DNA of 64,000 nt from Mesobacillus subterraneus (GTDB taxonomy: Bacteria > Bacillota > Bacilli > Bacillales > Cytobacillaceae). The notes beneath the pieces were generated by a model. It was not told the DNA's origin. It made no database searches and saw only the letters and a list, made by a program, of their open reading frames with translations. Every line of letters starts with the position of its first letter. The stretch's first letter is position 1. This document shows positions 50,979 to 62,488 of the stretch, in pieces. The stretch spans positions 232,635 to 296,634 of the forward strand of contig NZ_RSFW01000010.1 of NCBI RefSeq assembly GCF_003937825.1, given 5' to 3'. Position numbers and translations under genes: made by a program.

Positions 50979-51887
50979 TTAACCCTGGTGCTGCTCTTCG
51001 GCTGCCAGCGCATCTGCTTTCGTTTCATGCACAGTCCCGAATGGGTGCTCTGGCGGTGCATAAATCACATACACTTTTAATTTCGTATTGCCGGTATTGG
51101 TAACATTATGCCATTTCCCCTCAGGAATCATGATGGCAAAATCATCGGAGACCATAGCCTCGAAGTCCAGGTTATCCTTCGTATCCCCCATCTGCACAAG
51201 TGCTTCCCCTTCTTCTACCCTGATGAATTGGTCGCCTGTTTCATGGACCTCAAGGCCGATGTCATCGCCGACATCGATGCTCATCACGGTCACCTGCAGT
51301 TTGTTCCCTGTCCATAAGGCAGTACGAAAGGTTTCATTTTTGGTTGTTGCGTCCTCAATATTGATGGTTAATGGCTGCTTTCCATAATCGTTTAATTCAA
51401 TTTCGTCCTGCTGGCGCAAACAACTGAACCTGGTAGCATGCTCAATTTCATCTGCAAACGCACGGAAGAAGACATGGCCAACCGGAAGGTATTGAGTCAG
51501 CAGATAACTGTTTCGATATTCATGATAATCTTCTACTTCCGCTTCATAAGCTTTTTTCAAGCCTTCCTGATAGGAGTCGAAACTCACTTGTTCAATCTCA
51601 TATTGCGGATACTGCCCCGTTAGCGTAACAAACAAATCGGTAAATTGTTTTAAGTGGACTTGCTTATCCTCCATCGCTTGAAAAATTGCCTTCCTGTGCT
51701 GCTGATTCGGCGCTGTTCCGGCGAGACGGCTGTAAAAATCGATGGCTGAAGCTTCCCCTTTTATCCCAGCAAGCAGGGCTTCAAGTACTTGCTGATGGCT
51801 CTGGCTGTTTCTCGACATATAGCTTGGGCTATATGCAGTCGGTTGAACATAATTTAAATAGGGATTGTTTAAATACACGGTGCTCAT
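50979..51887 (-). CDS. Fusion of ferritin-like and cupin domains
   Basis: About 302 residues. After a Tyr/Asn/Pro-rich N-terminus (NNPYLNYVQPTAYSP) comes a four-helix ferritin-like domain with EASAIDFYSRLA, DKQVHLKQF, AEVEDYHEYRN and ADEIEHATRF. A C-terminal cupin follows, with GLEVHETGDQFIRVEEGEA and IPEGKWHNVTNTG. The helices carry Glu and His in positions suited to a di-iron site (rubrerythrin/DUF2383-like). The joint function is unknown; oxidative stress or spore coat are guesses. Start uncertain: ATG 51887 is close to AAGGG, and GTG 51878 or an upstream start to 51956 are possible. Confidence 0.8.
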   Translation of the reverse strand: MSTVYLNNPYLNYVQPTAYSPSYMSRNSQSHQQVLEALLAGIKGEASAIDFYSRLAGTAPNQQHRKAIFQAMEDKQVHLKQFTDLFVTLTGQYPQYEIEQVSFDSYQEGLKKAYEAEVEDYHEYRNSYLLTQYLPVGHVFFRAFADEIEHATRFSCLRQQDEIELNDYGKQPLTINIEDATTKNETFRTALWTGNKLQVTVMSIDVGDDIGLEVHETGDQFIRVEEGEALVQMGDTKDNLDFEAMVSDDFAIMIPEGKWHNVTNTGNTKLKVYVIYAPPEHPFGTVHETKADALAAEEQHQG

Positions 51888-52026
51888 TCCCTTCACAGAA
51901 TTAATCAACATATCATATGCCCAATACCCATGAAAGTGACAGTCACTTAAAATCAAGAATATTCGAGGGGCCTTTTACCAAACTAACTGTAAGAACATGA
52001 GCCTCTGGAAGGAATGGAGAAAAAAT

Positions 52027-52902
52027 TTGAGTATCATCTTAGCTTTGCTCGCTGCACTCTTCGCGTCATTTACCGCCATTCTCGCAAAAATCGGAATCAA
52101 GGAGGTCGATTCGAACCTTGCCACTGCAGTGAGGACTGTAGTGGTTGTCATCATGGCTTATCTGATGGTCGTTATTACGGGACAGACAGAACAAATCACG
52201 ACCGTTTCCACAAAATCGCTTATCTTTCTTGTGCTCTCTGGCTTAACCACAGGCCTTTCATGGCTAAGCTTCTTCAAAGCAATCCAGATTGGAGATGTCT
52301 CGAAGGTTGTCCCGATTGATAAAGCGAGTGTTGTCTTAACCATTCTCCTCTCCTTCATTATCCTGAGGGAACCAGCGACCATGCCTGTCGTTGCCGGGGG
52401 ACTAGTCATTTCCATCGGCACCTTTGTTTTAATCGGGCGGGATAAAAAGAAAAAGAAGACTTCCAGGAAAAAGGTTTTCAATACGAATTCTTATATTTTT
52501 CTCGCGGTAATGTCTGCGGTTTTCGCGGCTCTGACCAATATCCTGGCTAAAATCGGCATCGAGGATGTCGATCCCAATGTCGCAACTTTCATCAGGACCA
52601 TCGTGATTATCATTTTCGCGTGGGGAATTGTCCTTTTCCAGGGCACCTTAAAGGAACTGAAGAAAATATCAAGACGCTCCTATCTGTTCCTGTTCCTCTC
52701 CGGAGCCGCCACGGGGTTATCCTGGTTGTGCTACTTTGCCGCCCTGGCAATCGGAAAAGTAAGCATCGTCAACCCGATTGACAAGTTCAGCGTCGTGCTG
52801 ACGATGATCCTAAGCTTCATCATTTTAAAAGAAAAACCAACGAAATCAACCATATCTGGCGCTATTTTGATTACAATCGGGACCGCGCTGTTGATTATTT
52901 AG
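52027..52902 (+). CDS. EamA/DMT-family transporter with duplicated halves
   Basis: A 291-residue membrane protein of ten helices made of two similar halves. FASFTAILAKIGIKEVDSN in the first half is matched by FAALTNILAKIGIEDVDPN in the second, and IDKASVVLTILLSFIILRE by IDKFSVVLTMILSFIILKE. These are EamA domains. The substrate is unknown. The TTG at 52027 is 7 bp after GGAG; an ATG at 51997 has no ribosome site but would add ten residues. Divergent from the ferritin-cupin gene. Confidence 0.85.
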   Translation: MSIILALLAALFASFTAILAKIGIKEVDSNLATAVRTVVVVIMAYLMVVITGQTEQITTVSTKSLIFLVLSGLTTGLSWLSFFKAIQIGDVSKVVPIDKASVVLTILLSFIILREPATMPVVAGGLVISIGTFVLIGRDKKKKKTSRKKVFNTNSYIFLAVMSAVFAALTNILAKIGIEDVDPNVATFIRTIVIIIFAWGIVLFQGTLKELKKISRRSYLFLFLSGAATGLSWLCYFAALAIGKVSIVNPIDKFSVVLTMILSFIILKEKPTKSTISGAILITIGTALLII

Positions 52903-52917
52903 ATGGAACCCGTCAAC

Positions 52918-52952
52918 AAAAAAAAAGGCCAAATCATCATCAATTTGGCCTT
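52918..52952 (-). terminator. Terminator of the glg operon
   Basis: AAGGCCAAAT (52925-52934) and ATTTGGCCTT (52943-52952) form a perfect 10-bp stem with a long T-run on the minus strand. It may also stop the EamA transcript from the other side. Confidence 0.9.
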
Positions 52953-52958
52953 AAGCTT

Positions 52959-55361
52959 TTATACCTTTAAAGCTGATTTCACCTTCCAGATCTGATCAGC
53001 ATATTCCTGAATCGTCCGGTCGCTGGAGAAGTAGCCAGATTTCGCGATATTAACGAGGCTCATCTGCAGCCAGGCGTTACAGTCGAGGTACTTCCGGCTG
53101 ATTTCCTGGTGGGCCTCTGCGTAGGATGCGAAATCCCTCAAAACAAAGTACTGATCATTGTGACCAAGGAGAGAATCATAGATTTCGTTAAAATGGTTTT
53201 CTGTATCCGGGAAGAATCCATTTACCAGCTGGTCTGCGACTTCACGGATCCGCTCATCATGGTGATAGTATTCGAGCGAATGGTAGCCGCCATTATTCTG
53301 GTAATCCAGGACTTCCTCGGCGCTCAACCCAAACAAGAAGATATTCTCCCTGCCGACCATCTCGGTGATTTCCACATTGGCGCCGTCAAGTGTGCCAAGC
53401 GTCATGGCCCCGTTCATCATGAACTTCATGTTCCCTGTGCCGGATGCTTCCTTGGTTGCCGTTGAGATTTGTTCGCTGATATCCGCTGCAGGAAAAATCT
53501 CCTCAGCAAGCGACACTCGATAATTCTCAAGGAAAACCACCTTCAGCTTTTCATTCGTGGCAGGGTCATTGTTGACCTTTTCAGCGACACTGTTAATCAG
53601 CTTGATAACCTTTTTAGCAAAATAGTAGCCAGGGGAAGCCTTGGCGCCGAATATGAACGTCCGCGGATAGAGCAGAGCTTCTGAATCCTCTTTCAAAGCA
53701 TTATAGAGATGCATGATATGAAGGACATTCAGCAGCTGCCGCTTGTAGGCATGAAGCCTTTTTACCTGGACATCGAATATGGAGCCGGTATCGACCTGGA
53801 TTCCTGTTTTATCAAAAATCCTCTTGGCAAGCCGTTCCTTGTTTCCCTGCTTGATTTCGTGCATTTTTTCAAGGAAAGCTGAGTCGTCCTTAAAGCGCAT
53901 CAGGTCCTCCAGCCTCTGCGGTGATGCTACCCAGTCCGGTCCGATTCCGTCAGTAATCAATCCGGACAGACCTGGATTCGCTTTCAGCAGCCAGCGGCGA
54001 TGGGTGATTCCGTTCGTCTTGTTATTGAAGCGCTCCGGATATAATTGATAGAACAGATTCATTTCCCGATTTTTCAGGATCTCAGTGTGAAGCTGCGCTA
54101 CTCCATTCACGCTGTGGCTGCCAACAATGGCGAGCGGCGCCATCCTCACCTCGCCATGGGCAATGATTGCCATGTTTTCGACACGGCTCCAATCACCAGG
54201 ATACTGCTCCCAAACCTGTTTGCAGAAGCGCTCATTGATTTCCTCGACAATCATGAAAATGCGCGGCAGCAGCGGCTGGAAGATCCGGATCGGCCATCTT
54301 TCCAGAGCCTCTGCCAGCGTTGTGTGATTCGTATAGGAAAGCGTCTGGACCGTGATATTCCATGCATCCTCCCAGCCTAGCCCTTCCTCGTCCATCAGGA
54401 TCCTCATCAGCTCAGGAACGGCAATCGCCGGGTGGGTGTCATTGATATGGATGCTCACATATTCATGGAATTCTAGCAGACTCTTATTCTTCTTTTTAAA
54501 AGACCTCACAATCGCCTTCAAGCTTGCAGAAACAAGGAAGTATTGCTGCTTTAGACGCAATATCTTCCCCTCATCATGCGTATCGTCCGGATACAAAAAT
54601 TCGGAAACCGATTCGGTATCCTTTTTATATTTAAAAATATCGGCGTTCGCCGGGAATCTCGATGGCTCGGCATTCCACAGCCTTAACGTATTGACCGTCT
54701 GTGTCTGATACCCGATAACCGGCAAATCGTAAGGAACAGCCATGATGGTTTCAGCGTTTAAATGCCTGAATACCAGGCGTCCTTTTTCCATCCGGCTCTC
54801 AACCTCACCCCAGAAAGGGATTTCAACCGCATCATCCGCCTTGCGAACTTCCCACACATGGCCGTGCCGCAGCCATTGCTCCGGCAGCTCCACTTGATAG
54901 CCATCGACAATTTTCTGTTCGAATAGTCCATGCTTATAGCGGATTCCACAGCCATGGCCTGGCAGGTCGAGTGATGCGAGCGAATCAAGGAAACAGGCAG
55001 CCAGACGACCAAGTCCTCCATTGCCAAGTCCGGCATCGGCCTCGATTTCTTCCATCTGGTCAAGCTCGATGCCGAGCTCCCTGAGCCCTTCGCAGACTAC
55101 TTTTTCAACTCCTAAATTGATAAGGTTGTGCCTTAGCAGACGGCCAAGCAGGAATTCGATCGATAAGTAGTAGACCTGCTTCTTGGCCCCTGCCCTGTAT
55201 AGCTCATTTGTCTTGATCCAATCTGAACTGACGTGCTCCCTGATCATATTCCCGAGAGTCTGGAACTGCTCCCGGCTCGTGCTTTCTTCAAAGCTGGTTC
55301 CAAACATCATCTCGAGTTTTTTCAAGAAAGCCGTTTTGAATTGGGGAACACTAGAAAACAT
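52959..55361 (-). CDS. glgP: Glycogen phosphorylase
   Basis: An 800-residue enzyme releasing glucose-1-phosphate from glycogen. It shows [21 protein letters not shown], the IHINDTHPA region, [13 protein letters not shown], and the pyridoxal phosphate site [15 protein letters not shown], whose lysine carries the cofactor. The ATG at 55361 lies 8 bp after AAGGAG inside the end of glgA; the frame extends upstream to 55574 within glgA. Last gene of the glycogen operon, as in B. subtilis. Confidence 0.97.
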   Translation of the reverse strand: MFSSVPQFKTAFLKKLEMMFGTSFEESTSREQFQTLGNMIREHVSSDWIKTNELYRAGAKKQVYYLSIEFLLGRLLRHNLINLGVEKVVCEGLRELGIELDQMEEIEADAGLGNGGLGRLAACFLDSLASLDLPGHGCGIRYKHGLFEQKIVDGYQVELPEQWLRHGHVWEVRKADDAVEIPFWGEVESRMEKGRLVFRHLNAETIMAVPYDLPVIGYQTQTVNTLRLWNAEPSRFPANADIFKYKKDTESVSEFLYPDDTHDEGKILRLKQQYFLVSASLKAIVRSFKKKNKSLLEFHEYVSIHINDTHPAIAVPELMRILMDEEGLGWEDAWNITVQTLSYTNHTTLAEALERWPIRIFQPLLPRIFMIVEEINERFCKQVWEQYPGDWSRVENMAIIAHGEVRMAPLAIVGSHSVNGVAQLHTEILKNREMNLFYQLYPERFNNKTNGITHRRWLLKANPGLSGLITDGIGPDWVASPQRLEDLMRFKDDSAFLEKMHEIKQGNKERLAKRIFDKTGIQVDTGSIFDVQVKRLHAYKRQLLNVLHIMHLYNALKEDSEALLYPRTFIFGAKASPGYYFAKKVIKLINSVAEKVNNDPATNEKLKVVFLENYRVSLAEEIFPAADISEQISTATKEASGTGNMKFMMNGAMTLGTLDGANVEITEMVGRENIFLFGLSAEEVLDYQNNGGYHSLEYYHHDERIREVADQLVNGFFPDTENHFNEIYDSLLGHNDQYFVLRDFASYAEAHQEISRKYLDCNAWLQMSLVNIAKSGYFSSDRTIQEYADQIWKVKSALKV

Positions 55362-56802
55362 GGGATTCACTCCTTGAGATGAGATCGGAATACAATTCAT
55401 TGTATTGTTTTGCTGAGCGCGCCCAGGTGTAGTCTGTATCCATCGCCTGTTTTGCCAATTTGGCCCACTTCTCTTCCTGACGGTACAACGCGATCGCTCT
55501 TTCAATCGTAAAGAGCATGTCATGGGCATTAAAGTTGGCAAAGCTAAAACCATTGCCTTCCCCGTTAAACTCATTGTATGGCTGTACGGTATCCTTCAAA
55601 CCGCCTGTTTCCCTGACAACAGGTACAGATCCATAGCGCATTGCAATCATCTGGCTGAGCCCGCACGGCTCAAACTTCGATGGCATGAGGAATATATCGG
55701 AACCTGAGTACACCTGATGAGCAAGCTTCTCATCGAAACCAATATACACAGCATATTGATCAGGATAACGTGCAGACATATCCCTGAAAAATTGCTCGAA
55801 CTCCTGATCTCCTGTACCAAGAACCACCAACTGTAATCCGGCCGCCATGATTTCATGGAAGACTCCCCTTACCAGATCCAGTCCCTTCTGTTTCGTCAGC
55901 CTGGTGATCATCGCAGCCACAGGTACTCCTTCGTCTTCAGGCAACCCGAAGGAACGCTGGACCTGAAGCTTGTTTTCGACCCTTCTTTCAAATGTCCCTG
56001 TGCCAAAATTCGCAGCCAGGCCAGGGTAATTCTCTGGATCATATAAATCATTGTCAATCCCATTAAGGATTCCTGACAAATCCTCGCTTCTATTCCGCAG
56101 GATCCCATCCAGCTTTTCACCATAAAACGCGGTCTGAATTTCGTCCTTGTAAGTGGGGCTGACAGTAGTGATGTGGTCTGCTGCAATCAGCGCCGCCTTC
56201 ATGAAGTTGGCGTTCCCGAAAAATTCGAGTTGCTCTTCATTGAAATATTGACTGTCTATGTGCAGCAAGTCACCCAGAACATCACGAGGGAAGATTCCCT
56301 GGAACTGAAGATTATGAATCGTGAACACCGACCGGATCAATCCATAACCAGGCCGCTTATAGTACTCCGTCCTTAGCAGGAAAGGAATCATACCGGTATG
56401 CCAGTCATGACAATGAATCACATCTGGGTAAAATTCCATTTCTGCAATAAAATCTAGCACAGCCCTGTTAAAGAACGCGAACCGTTCACCATCATCATAA
56501 TGCCCGTAAAGGCTATCGCGCTTGAAATAGTACTCATTGTCTACAAAATAGAACGTAACACCTTCATGCTCAAGAGTTTCAATGCCGCAATATTGTGAGC
56601 GCCAGCCTAACTGCACATTATACTCTTTCACCTTCTTCATTTCGGAGCGGAATTTTTCAGGAATCAGTCCGTATTTCGGTAAAATGACCCTGACATCTGC
56701 ACCAAGCTTATTCAATTCCTTTGGTAGTGATCCGGCTACATCCGCCAGTCCGCCTGACTTGATGAACGGAACACATTCCGATACAGCAAATAAAACCTTC
56801 AC
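55351..56802 (-). CDS. glgA: Glycogen synthase (ADP-glucose)
   Basis: A 483-residue GT5 glycosyltransferase with the ADP-glucose binding KSGGLADV (about residues 15-22), HCHDWHTG, and the C-terminal [18 protein letters not shown] and ETGGLKDTV. It overlaps glgD by 4 bp and glgP by 11 bp. Confidence 0.97.
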   Translation of the reverse strand: MKVLFAVSECVPFIKSGGLADVAGSLPKELNKLGADVRVILPKYGLIPEKFRSEMKKVKEYNVQLGWRSQYCGIETLEHEGVTFYFVDNEYYFKRDSLYGHYDDGERFAFFNRAVLDFIAEMEFYPDVIHCHDWHTGMIPFLLRTEYYKRPGYGLIRSVFTIHNLQFQGIFPRDVLGDLLHIDSQYFNEEQLEFFGNANFMKAALIAADHITTVSPTYKDEIQTAFYGEKLDGILRNRSEDLSGILNGIDNDLYDPENYPGLAANFGTGTFERRVENKLQVQRSFGLPEDEGVPVAAMITRLTKQKGLDLVRGVFHEIMAAGLQLVVLGTGDQEFEQFFRDMSARYPDQYAVYIGFDEKLAHQVYSGSDIFLMPSKFEPCGLSQMIAMRYGSVPVVRETGGLKDTVQPYNEFNGEGNGFSFANFNAHDMLFTIERAIALYRQEEKWAKLAKQAMDTDYTWARSAKQYNELYSDLISRSESHVF

Positions 56803-57827
56803 GACTTGCTCCCCACTCCCTGGACCGAACCCTTGCGGATAACAGCCGGTGCGTCTGTTGGCGCTGTAATCACGGTTCCTGCTTCAATTCTTGCATCCTT
56901 ATCGACAATAACTGAATCCAATAGACAATTCTCCTTAATTTGTGTTTTTTGCATGATGATGCAGTTGCGGATGACGGTACCCTTGCCTATTTTCACACCG
57001 CGGGCGATGATGCTGTTCTCGACTGTCCCTTCAATCATTCCGCCATTTGCAACCATTGAATTTCTTACGGATGCGTCAACATCATAACGAGTAGGCGGCT
57101 CATCCTTAACCTTTGTTAAGATCGGCCTTTCTTTCGGGAACAGTTCCTTCCAGACTTCGGGCTTCATCAAATCCATGCTGGTCTTGAAATACTTTTCGAT
57201 CGTATCGACCATTGAGGCATAGCCTTCAAAATTGTAGTAGCACAGATGGAATTGGCTGTCGAGGTCGGTTACAACATCCCTCATATTCGAGTATCCTGTT
57301 TCATTGCGTGTCATGATCAAATCCTTCAATAATGTCTTTTTGACAAGGTAAATACCCAATGACTTGCCTGCCTTCTGTACCTCGGTGATATCACAGCCAG
57401 ACTTCAGATGCCAGTCAAGCAGCGGCTGGAAATCCATGTTGAAAACCGTATAGGAATTCGCAATCAAAGCATACTCCTGGGTACTGCGCTCAAAAAAATC
57501 AATATTGTCGGCAAAATGATCCAGCGTACCGATTCCCGTATAATGTTTATCAAGATTAGGCGCAGGGAAGAAAAATAGTCCATCCCTCTTGCGGTTCAAA
57601 TCCCAGTTCCTGCCCGAACCTAAATGGTCCATCAATGATCTGTATTGAAATTTGGGAAAAATCGCTACGCTCTCGATTCCGGAATTCACCATGTTTGACA
57701 GGATAAAATCAATCAGACGATACCGTCCGCCAAACGGGATTGCAGCCACCGACCTGTGGATAGACAGTTCATGCAAATCTTCGTGAACGGTTGTCGCATC
57801 TATTACTCCCAATAATCGCTTATTCAT
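56799..57827 (-). CDS. glgD: GlgD, regulatory partner of ADP-glucose pyrophosphorylase
   Basis: A 342-residue nucleotidyltransferase-like protein. The N-terminal part keeps [21 protein letters not shown], but the AGGKGSRL substrate loop of GlgC is replaced by [15 protein letters not shown]. GlgD is therefore thought non-catalytic or weakly active. The C-terminus is a left-handed beta-helix. It forms a hetero-oligomer with GlgC in Bacillus. Between glgC (22 bp) and glgA. Confidence 0.94.
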   Translation of the reverse strand: MNKRLLGVIDATTVHEDLHELSIHRSVAAIPFGGRYRLIDFILSNMVNSGIESVAIFPKFQYRSLMDHLGSGRNWDLNRKRDGLFFFPAPNLDKHYTGIGTLDHFADNIDFFERSTQEYALIANSYTVFNMDFQPLLDWHLKSGCDITEVQKAGKSLGIYLVKKTLLKDLIMTRNETGYSNMRDVVTDLDSQFHLCYYNFEGYASMVDTIEKYFKTSMDLMKPEVWKELFPKERPILTKVKDEPPTRYDVDASVRNSMVANGGMIEGTVENSIIARGVKIGKGTVIRNCIIMQKTQIKENCLLDSVIVDKDARIEAGTVITAPTDAPAVIRKGSVQGVGSKS

Positions 57828-57849
57828 TTCTATTCCTCCTGAAGTCGGT

Positions 57850-58998
57850 TCAATTGGACTGCAATGCTCCGATTGTTTCTTCTGATATTAATGTGATTTC
57901 ATTGCTGCCCTGGTCCGGCCTGATGATTGTTCCATCTGGCACATAAACACCTGGAGAGACGATCGCTTTTTCAATCACGCAGTTATGGCCGATGACCGCA
58001 TCTGGCATGATGACCGTTTCCTTGACTACGGCACCTTTTTTAACAGTGACTCCCTGGAAAACAACTGTTTTGGAGACATCACCTTCAATCTTGCAGCCTT
58101 CATTAACCAGTGATTCCGAAACATTTCCCTCAGGACAGATATATTGCGGCGGTTGATTCGGGTTCACGGAATAAATACGCCATGATTGGTCGAAAAGGTT
58201 CAATTCACAATCCCTGTCCAGAAGGTCCATGTTCGCTTCCCAAAGGCTCTGGACAGTTCCTACGTCCTTCCAATAGCCTTTGAATGGATAAGCGTAAAGC
58301 TTCATGTTTTCCTTAATCAATAAAGGAATGATATCCTTGCCAAAATCATGGCTGGAATCTGGGTTCTGGTCATCCCTTATCAGATATTCCCTTAAAACGC
58401 TCCATTTAAAAATATAAATTCCCATCGAAGCGAGATTATTTTTCGCTTCCGCTGGTTTCTCCTCAAATTCGGTAATTCTCAGAGAATCATCCGTATTCAT
58501 GATGCCAAAACGATTGGTTTCTTCCCACGGAACCTGAATGACTGAAATCGTCACGTCCGCTCCTTTTTCAATATGGTATTCAAGCATTAATTCGTAATTC
58601 ATTTTGTAAATATGGTCGCCTGAGAGAATCAATACATATTCCGGGTCATACTGATAAAGGTAGTTAAGGTTTTGGAAAATTGCACTTGCAGTCCCTGAAT
58701 ACCATTTAACCTCCGAAGTCTCAGCGTATGGAGGGAGCACAGTCACTCCGCCATCCTTTCGGTCCAGATCCCAGGCACTGCCGATGCCAATATAGGAATT
58801 CAGCAACAGCGGCTGGTACTGAGTCAATACGCCAACTGTATGGATGCCTGAATTCGTACAGTTGCTCAATGGGAAGTCAATAATTCGGTATTTGCCCCCA
58901 AAAGGGACAGCAGGCTTAGCGAGATTCTTTGTCAGTGAGTGCAGGCGGCTTCCTTTTCCTCCTGCCAACAGCATTGCTACGCATTTCTTCTTTTGCAT
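57850..58998 (-). CDS. glgC: Glucose-1-phosphate adenylyltransferase
   Basis: A 382-residue enzyme making ADP-glucose. It has [13 protein letters not shown] (about residues 11-23), the catalytic [18 protein letters not shown] and the C-terminal beta-helix repeats ([19 protein letters not shown]). The ATG at 58998 has AGGGGAG upstream and lies 83 bp inside the annotated end of glgB. Confidence 0.97.
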   Translation of the reverse strand: MQKKKCVAMLLAGGKGSRLHSLTKNLAKPAVPFGGKYRIIDFPLSNCTNSGIHTVGVLTQYQPLLLNSYIGIGSAWDLDRKDGGVTVLPPYAETSEVKWYSGTASAIFQNLNYLYQYDPEYVLILSGDHIYKMNYELMLEYHIEKGADVTISVIQVPWEETNRFGIMNTDDSLRITEFEEKPAEAKNNLASMGIYIFKWSVLREYLIRDDQNPDSSHDFGKDIIPLLIKENMKLYAYPFKGYWKDVGTVQSLWEANMDLLDRDCELNLFDQSWRIYSVNPNQPPQYICPEGNVSESLVNEGCKIEGDVSKTVVFQGVTVKKGAVVKETVIMPDAVIGHNCVIEKAIVSPGVYVPDGTIIRPDQGSNEITLISEETIGALQSN

Positions 58999-60874
58999 GA
59001 TTGTTTCTCCCCTTTCTCTTGATAACAGGACGTAAAATTGAAATTCCGAATGGAGAAATATTCATCTCTATAGAATATGGCCTTCCATGGAAGGCTATTT
59101 CCTTAGCTTTGATCACTTTTTTATTCATCACGCCCGACCCGCCAAAACCCTGGGCATCGCTGTTCAAAATTTCCCGATATTCTCCTGCCCTCGGTACACC
59201 GATTCGATAATCACTGTAGGCATGCTCGGTGAAATTGCATATAATCACAAGGATTTCCTCAGGATTCTTCCCTTTACGGATAAAGGAAAAAATCGACTGC
59301 TCGCGGTTATCTGCATCAATCCATTCAAATCCTTCATAGCCATGATCGATTTCGTAAAGAGGCTTCGAGCGCTTATACAGCTTGAGCAATTCCTTTGTAT
59401 AAAGGTTCATTTTTTCATGCATCTCATAATCAAAAAGATTCCAATCGAGCTGCTCTTTATCCTTCCATTCAGAGAACTGGCCAAATTCAGTTCCCATGAA
59501 TGTCAGCTTCTTGCCAGGGTGGGCAACCATGAAACCAAGCAGCAGCCTGAGCTGTGCGAACTTTTGCCAATAATCGCCCGGCATCTTATCAAGAAGCGAT
59601 TTCTTCCCGTGAACAACCTCATCATGTGAAAACGGCAGGACAAAGTTTTCCGAAAAAGCGTACAGCAGGGAAAACGTAACTTTATCATGTATATGCTTCC
59701 TCTTATGGGATTCTTCCTCCATATACTTCAAAGTGTCATTCATCCAACCCATATTCCATTTGTACGTAAAACCAAGTCCTCCATACTCGACTGGGGCTGT
59801 TACCTGCGGCCAGTCAGTTGAGTCCTCCGCAATCATCAGCGCAGCAGGTTCATACTCCCTGACTGCTTTGTTCAGCTTCTTTAAAAAGTCAACGCCATAC
59901 TGGTTTGCTGCCTGGACTGAATTGGGCCAGTAAATGATATTAGCGACCGCATCCACCCTGAATCCATCGATATGATATTTTTCAAGCCAGAAAAGCGCAC
60001 TCGAAATCAGGAAGCTCTGGACCTCCGTTTTTCCTAAGTCGAAATTGGCTGTTCCCCAAACATGGTTTTCACGATCATTCTCTCGCTGGTACTCAAACAC
60101 ATAGCTGCCATCAAACTGATAGAGGCCATGAGCATCCTTGCAAAAATGGCCAGGAATCCAATCAAGGATGACCCCGATGCCATTTTGGTGGCATAAATCA
60201 ACGAAATACATGAAATCATGTGGTGTTCCATATCGGCTCGTAACGGAAAAATAACCAGTGGATTGATAGCCCCATGAAATGTCGAGCGGGTGTTCAGTTA
60301 AGGGCAGCAATTCAATATGTGTATATCCATGTGAAAGGACATAAGGAATGAGCTCATCCGCAAGCTCACGATATGTAAGGAACGAACCATCATCGTGCTT
60401 TTTCCAGGACCCAACATGCAGTTCATAAATGAACATAGGCTCACCAAGACTGCTTTTTCTCTCGCGCTTCTGCAACCATTTCTGGTCATTCCAATTGTAT
60501 CCGTCCAATGAATAGACAATTGAAGCCGTGTTGGGCCTTAATTCCGAGAAGAAAGCAAACGGATCAGCTTTGAGCTTCCGCTCACCGGAAGCAGTAAAAA
60601 TCTCATATTTATAAAGGGTACCGGACATATCACCCTCAAGAGCGAGCTGCCATACCCCCTCCTGATTGACTTTATGAAACTCATACCCAAGCCCATCCCA
60701 TTGATTAAAATCTCCTGCAAGCCTCACCTGAGCCGCTTTCGGCGCCCACACACAAAATCGAGTATATGTTTCTTTTCCATTATTCATGACATGTGCACCA
60801 AATAAATTGTGGCTCTCGAACAGATTTCCTTCATGGAATAGATGCAATTCAAACTCTGTTGGGTTGATCACCAA
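58916..60874 (-). CDS. glgB: 1,4-alpha-glucan branching enzyme
   Basis: A 652-residue GH13 enzyme with an N-terminal carbohydrate-binding domain. The catalytic regions are [15 protein letters not shown] (nucleophile Asp), AEDSTDWP (acid Glu) and [11 protein letters not shown]. The core ends near [12 protein letters not shown], after which a basic tail of about 30 residues overlaps the start of glgC by 83 bp. The TTG at 60874 or the adjacent GTG 60871 follows GGTGGAAGG. First gene of glgB-C-D-A-P. Confidence 0.95.
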   Translation of the reverse strand: MVINPTEFELHLFHEGNLFESHNLFGAHVMNNGKETYTRFCVWAPKAAQVRLAGDFNQWDGLGYEFHKVNQEGVWQLALEGDMSGTLYKYEIFTASGERKLKADPFAFFSELRPNTASIVYSLDGYNWNDQKWLQKRERKSSLGEPMFIYELHVGSWKKHDDGSFLTYRELADELIPYVLSHGYTHIELLPLTEHPLDISWGYQSTGYFSVTSRYGTPHDFMYFVDLCHQNGIGVILDWIPGHFCKDAHGLYQFDGSYVFEYQRENDRENHVWGTANFDLGKTEVQSFLISSALFWLEKYHIDGFRVDAVANIIYWPNSVQAANQYGVDFLKKLNKAVREYEPAALMIAEDSTDWPQVTAPVEYGGLGFTYKWNMGWMNDTLKYMEEESHKRKHIHDKVTFSLLYAFSENFVLPFSHDEVVHGKKSLLDKMPGDYWQKFAQLRLLLGFMVAHPGKKLTFMGTEFGQFSEWKDKEQLDWNLFDYEMHEKMNLYTKELLKLYKRSKPLYEIDHGYEGFEWIDADNREQSIFSFIRKGKNPEEILVIICNFTEHAYSDYRIGVPRAGEYREILNSDAQGFGGSGVMNKKVIKAKEIAFHGRPYSIEMNISPFGISILRPVIKRKGRNNHAKEEMRSNAVGRRKRKPPALTDKESR

Positions 60875-61512
60875 GACCTTCCACCTGCCTTTATTAAACT
60901 AAGAAACTCCCTTTTTCAGTAGTATTCTAGTTACCAGCCGGAAATCCTTGTAAACATTTTTTTAATATTTCGACAGTATCTCTTAATAAAAATCTGTTTT
61001 CGACAAACAAGCTAAAATGGTAGCGCTTCAATGTACTAAAATTTCCAATTACGCGGTTTTTGTAGAACGAAAGTTGAAAAATGAATAATGATTTAAACAG
61101 GAGACGAGTTGATTTTACTAGGAGTTTTGGACGTAGAAAGGATAAAATTACTTTCGTAATGATAACGTTTTCATAATTGGGTATTGAAAACATCTGTTTT
61201 GGAAGATGACCTTTGCAGTAAGTTTTGGGCAATGTAAAAACACGATTTTAAAAAGCAAATAACAGTTCTCATTAGTATGGTCCTAACAAATTTGCAGAAA
61301 TCTTTCAGGGTGAAACGGGGGTTTAGCTGCTTTGTAACAAATAGTAATTGGGAAACTATGCAGATTATTGAACATCCTTTCCAAGATTCTCTTTAGAGGA
61401 CGAGTAATTTTTCGCATAATCACGATTATTTTAATGAATAATACATAGAACAATTTCAATCCTTAGCAAACAATCAAGGTATAGTCAAATACCATTAAAG
61501 GATAGTGGAGAC
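60875..61512. other. Gene-free region between glgB and the tRNA cluster
   Basis: About 640 bp, AT-rich. The glg promoter should be here: on the minus strand TTTACA (near 60951) and TAGAAT (near 60930) are 19 bp apart, which is weak for sigma-A. Sigma-E control is known for B. subtilis glg, but I could not fit its consensus well. A 101-residue frame (60927-61232, minus) has no credible features. No RNA or repeat was recognised. Confidence 0.45.
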
Positions 61513-61552
61513 AAAGAAAAAAAGCTGTCAGCAAGTAAATGCTAACAGCTTT
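61513..61552 (-). terminator. Terminator of the rRNA-tRNA operon
   Basis: AAAGCTGTCAGC (61521-61532) and GCTAACAGCTTT (61541-61552) form a 12-bp stem with one G-U pair on the RNA. A long T-run (TTTTTTCTTTG) follows on the minus strand. It is just after the last tRNA gene. Confidence 0.92.
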
Positions 61553-61557
61553 CCTTA

Positions 61558-61629
61558 TGACCCCTACGGGATTCGAACCCGTGTTACCGCCGTGAAAGGG
61601 CGGTGTCTTAACCGCTTGACCAAGGGGCC
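61558..61629 (-). tRNA. tRNA-Glu (TTC)
   Basis: Cloverleaf with anticodon loop CTTTCAC between CCGCC and GGCGG. T-loop GGTTCGAATCC. CCA is not encoded. Confidence 0.96.
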
Positions 61630-61632
61630 TTA

Positions 61633-61723
61633 TGGCGGAGAAGGAGGGATTTGAACCCTCGCGCCGGTTACCCGACCTACACCCTTAGCAGGGGCGCCTC
61701 TTCAGCCTCTTGAGTACTTCCCC
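61633..61723 (-). tRNA. tRNA-Ser (GCT)
   Basis: Long variable arm typical of tRNA-Ser (class II). The anticodon loop holds GCT. Discriminator G and encoded CCA. Confidence 0.95.
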
Positions 61724-61727
61724 ATAA

Positions 61728-61802
61728 TGGCTCCGCAGGTAGGATTCGAACCTACGACCGCTCGGTTAACAGCCGAGTGCTCTACCACTGAGCTACTGCG
61801 GA
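61728..61802 (-). tRNA. tRNA-Asn (GTT)
   Basis: Anticodon arm CTCGG-CTGTTAA-CCGAG. Encoded CCA. Acceptor TCCGCAG pairs with CTGCGGA. Confidence 0.96.
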
Positions 61803-61815
61803 ATAATACAAAAAA

Positions 61816-61889
<74 letters not shown>

Positions 61890-61894
61890 ATATA

Positions 61895-61968
61895 TGGAGC
61901 GGGTGATGGGAATCGAACCCACTACATCAGCTTGGAAGGCTGAGGTTTTACCAGTAAACTACACCCGC
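61895..61968 (-). tRNA. tRNA-Gly (TCC)
   Basis: Anticodon arm TCAGC-CTTCCAA-GCTGA. Acceptor GCGGGTG/CACCCGC, encoded CCA. Confidence 0.96.
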
Positions 61969-61981
61969 ATATTAAGAAAGG

Positions 61982-62055
61982 GGCGACTGATGGGAATCGA
62001 ACCCACGAATGTCGGAACCACAATCCGATGCGTTAACCACTTCGCCACAATCGCC
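61982..62055 (-). tRNA. tRNA-His (GTG)
   Basis: Anticodon arm TCGGA-TTGTGGT-TCCGA. The extra G at -1 pairs with C73, the tRNA-His identity feature. CCA not encoded. Confidence 0.96.
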
Positions 62056-62089
62056 ATATTTTCAGTTTCTTCATTTAAATTAAATAAGG

Positions 62090-62162
62090 TGGCTCAGGAC
62101 GGAATCGAACCGCCGACACAAGGATTTTCAGTCCTTTGCTCTACCGACTGAGCTACTGAGCC
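62090..62162 (-). tRNA. tRNA-Phe (GAA)
   Basis: Anticodon arm AAGGA-CTGAAAA-TCCTT. Acceptor GGCTCAG/CTGAGCC. CCA not encoded. Confidence 0.96.
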
Positions 62163-62168
62163 ACAAAA

Positions 62169-62244
62169 TGGCGGTCCCGACCGGGATCGAACCGGCGATC
62201 TCCTGCGTGACAGGCAGGCATGTTAACCGCTACACCACGGGACC
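62169..62244 (-). tRNA. tRNA-Asp (GTC)
   Basis: Anticodon arm CCTGC-CTGTCAC-GCAGG. Discriminator G and encoded CCA. Confidence 0.96.
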
Positions 62245-62285
62245 AGGATCTTTTCAAGTACAGTACTTGAAAAGATTTAATTTGA

Positions 62286-62359
<74 letters not shown>

Positions 62360-62380
62360 ACGATATTACTAATAAAATTA

Positions 62381-62473
62381 TGGAGGAGGTAGAGGGATTC
62401 GAACCCCCGCGCGGTGTTACCCGCCTGTCGGTTTTCAAGACCGATCCCTTCAGCCAGACTTGGGTATACCTCC
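62381..62473 (-). tRNA. tRNA-Ser (TGA)
   Basis: Long variable arm, anticodon loop CTTGAAA. Encoded CCA, but the discriminator base is T, where tRNA-Ser normally has G. Confidence 0.93.
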
Positions 62474-62488
62474 GTATTAAATAAGCAA

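Noticed and set aside
60927..61232. 101-residue open frame upstream of glgB (minus strand)
   Set aside because: No ribosome site, no recognisable domain, AT-driven composition, and it covers the likely promoter region of the glg operon.
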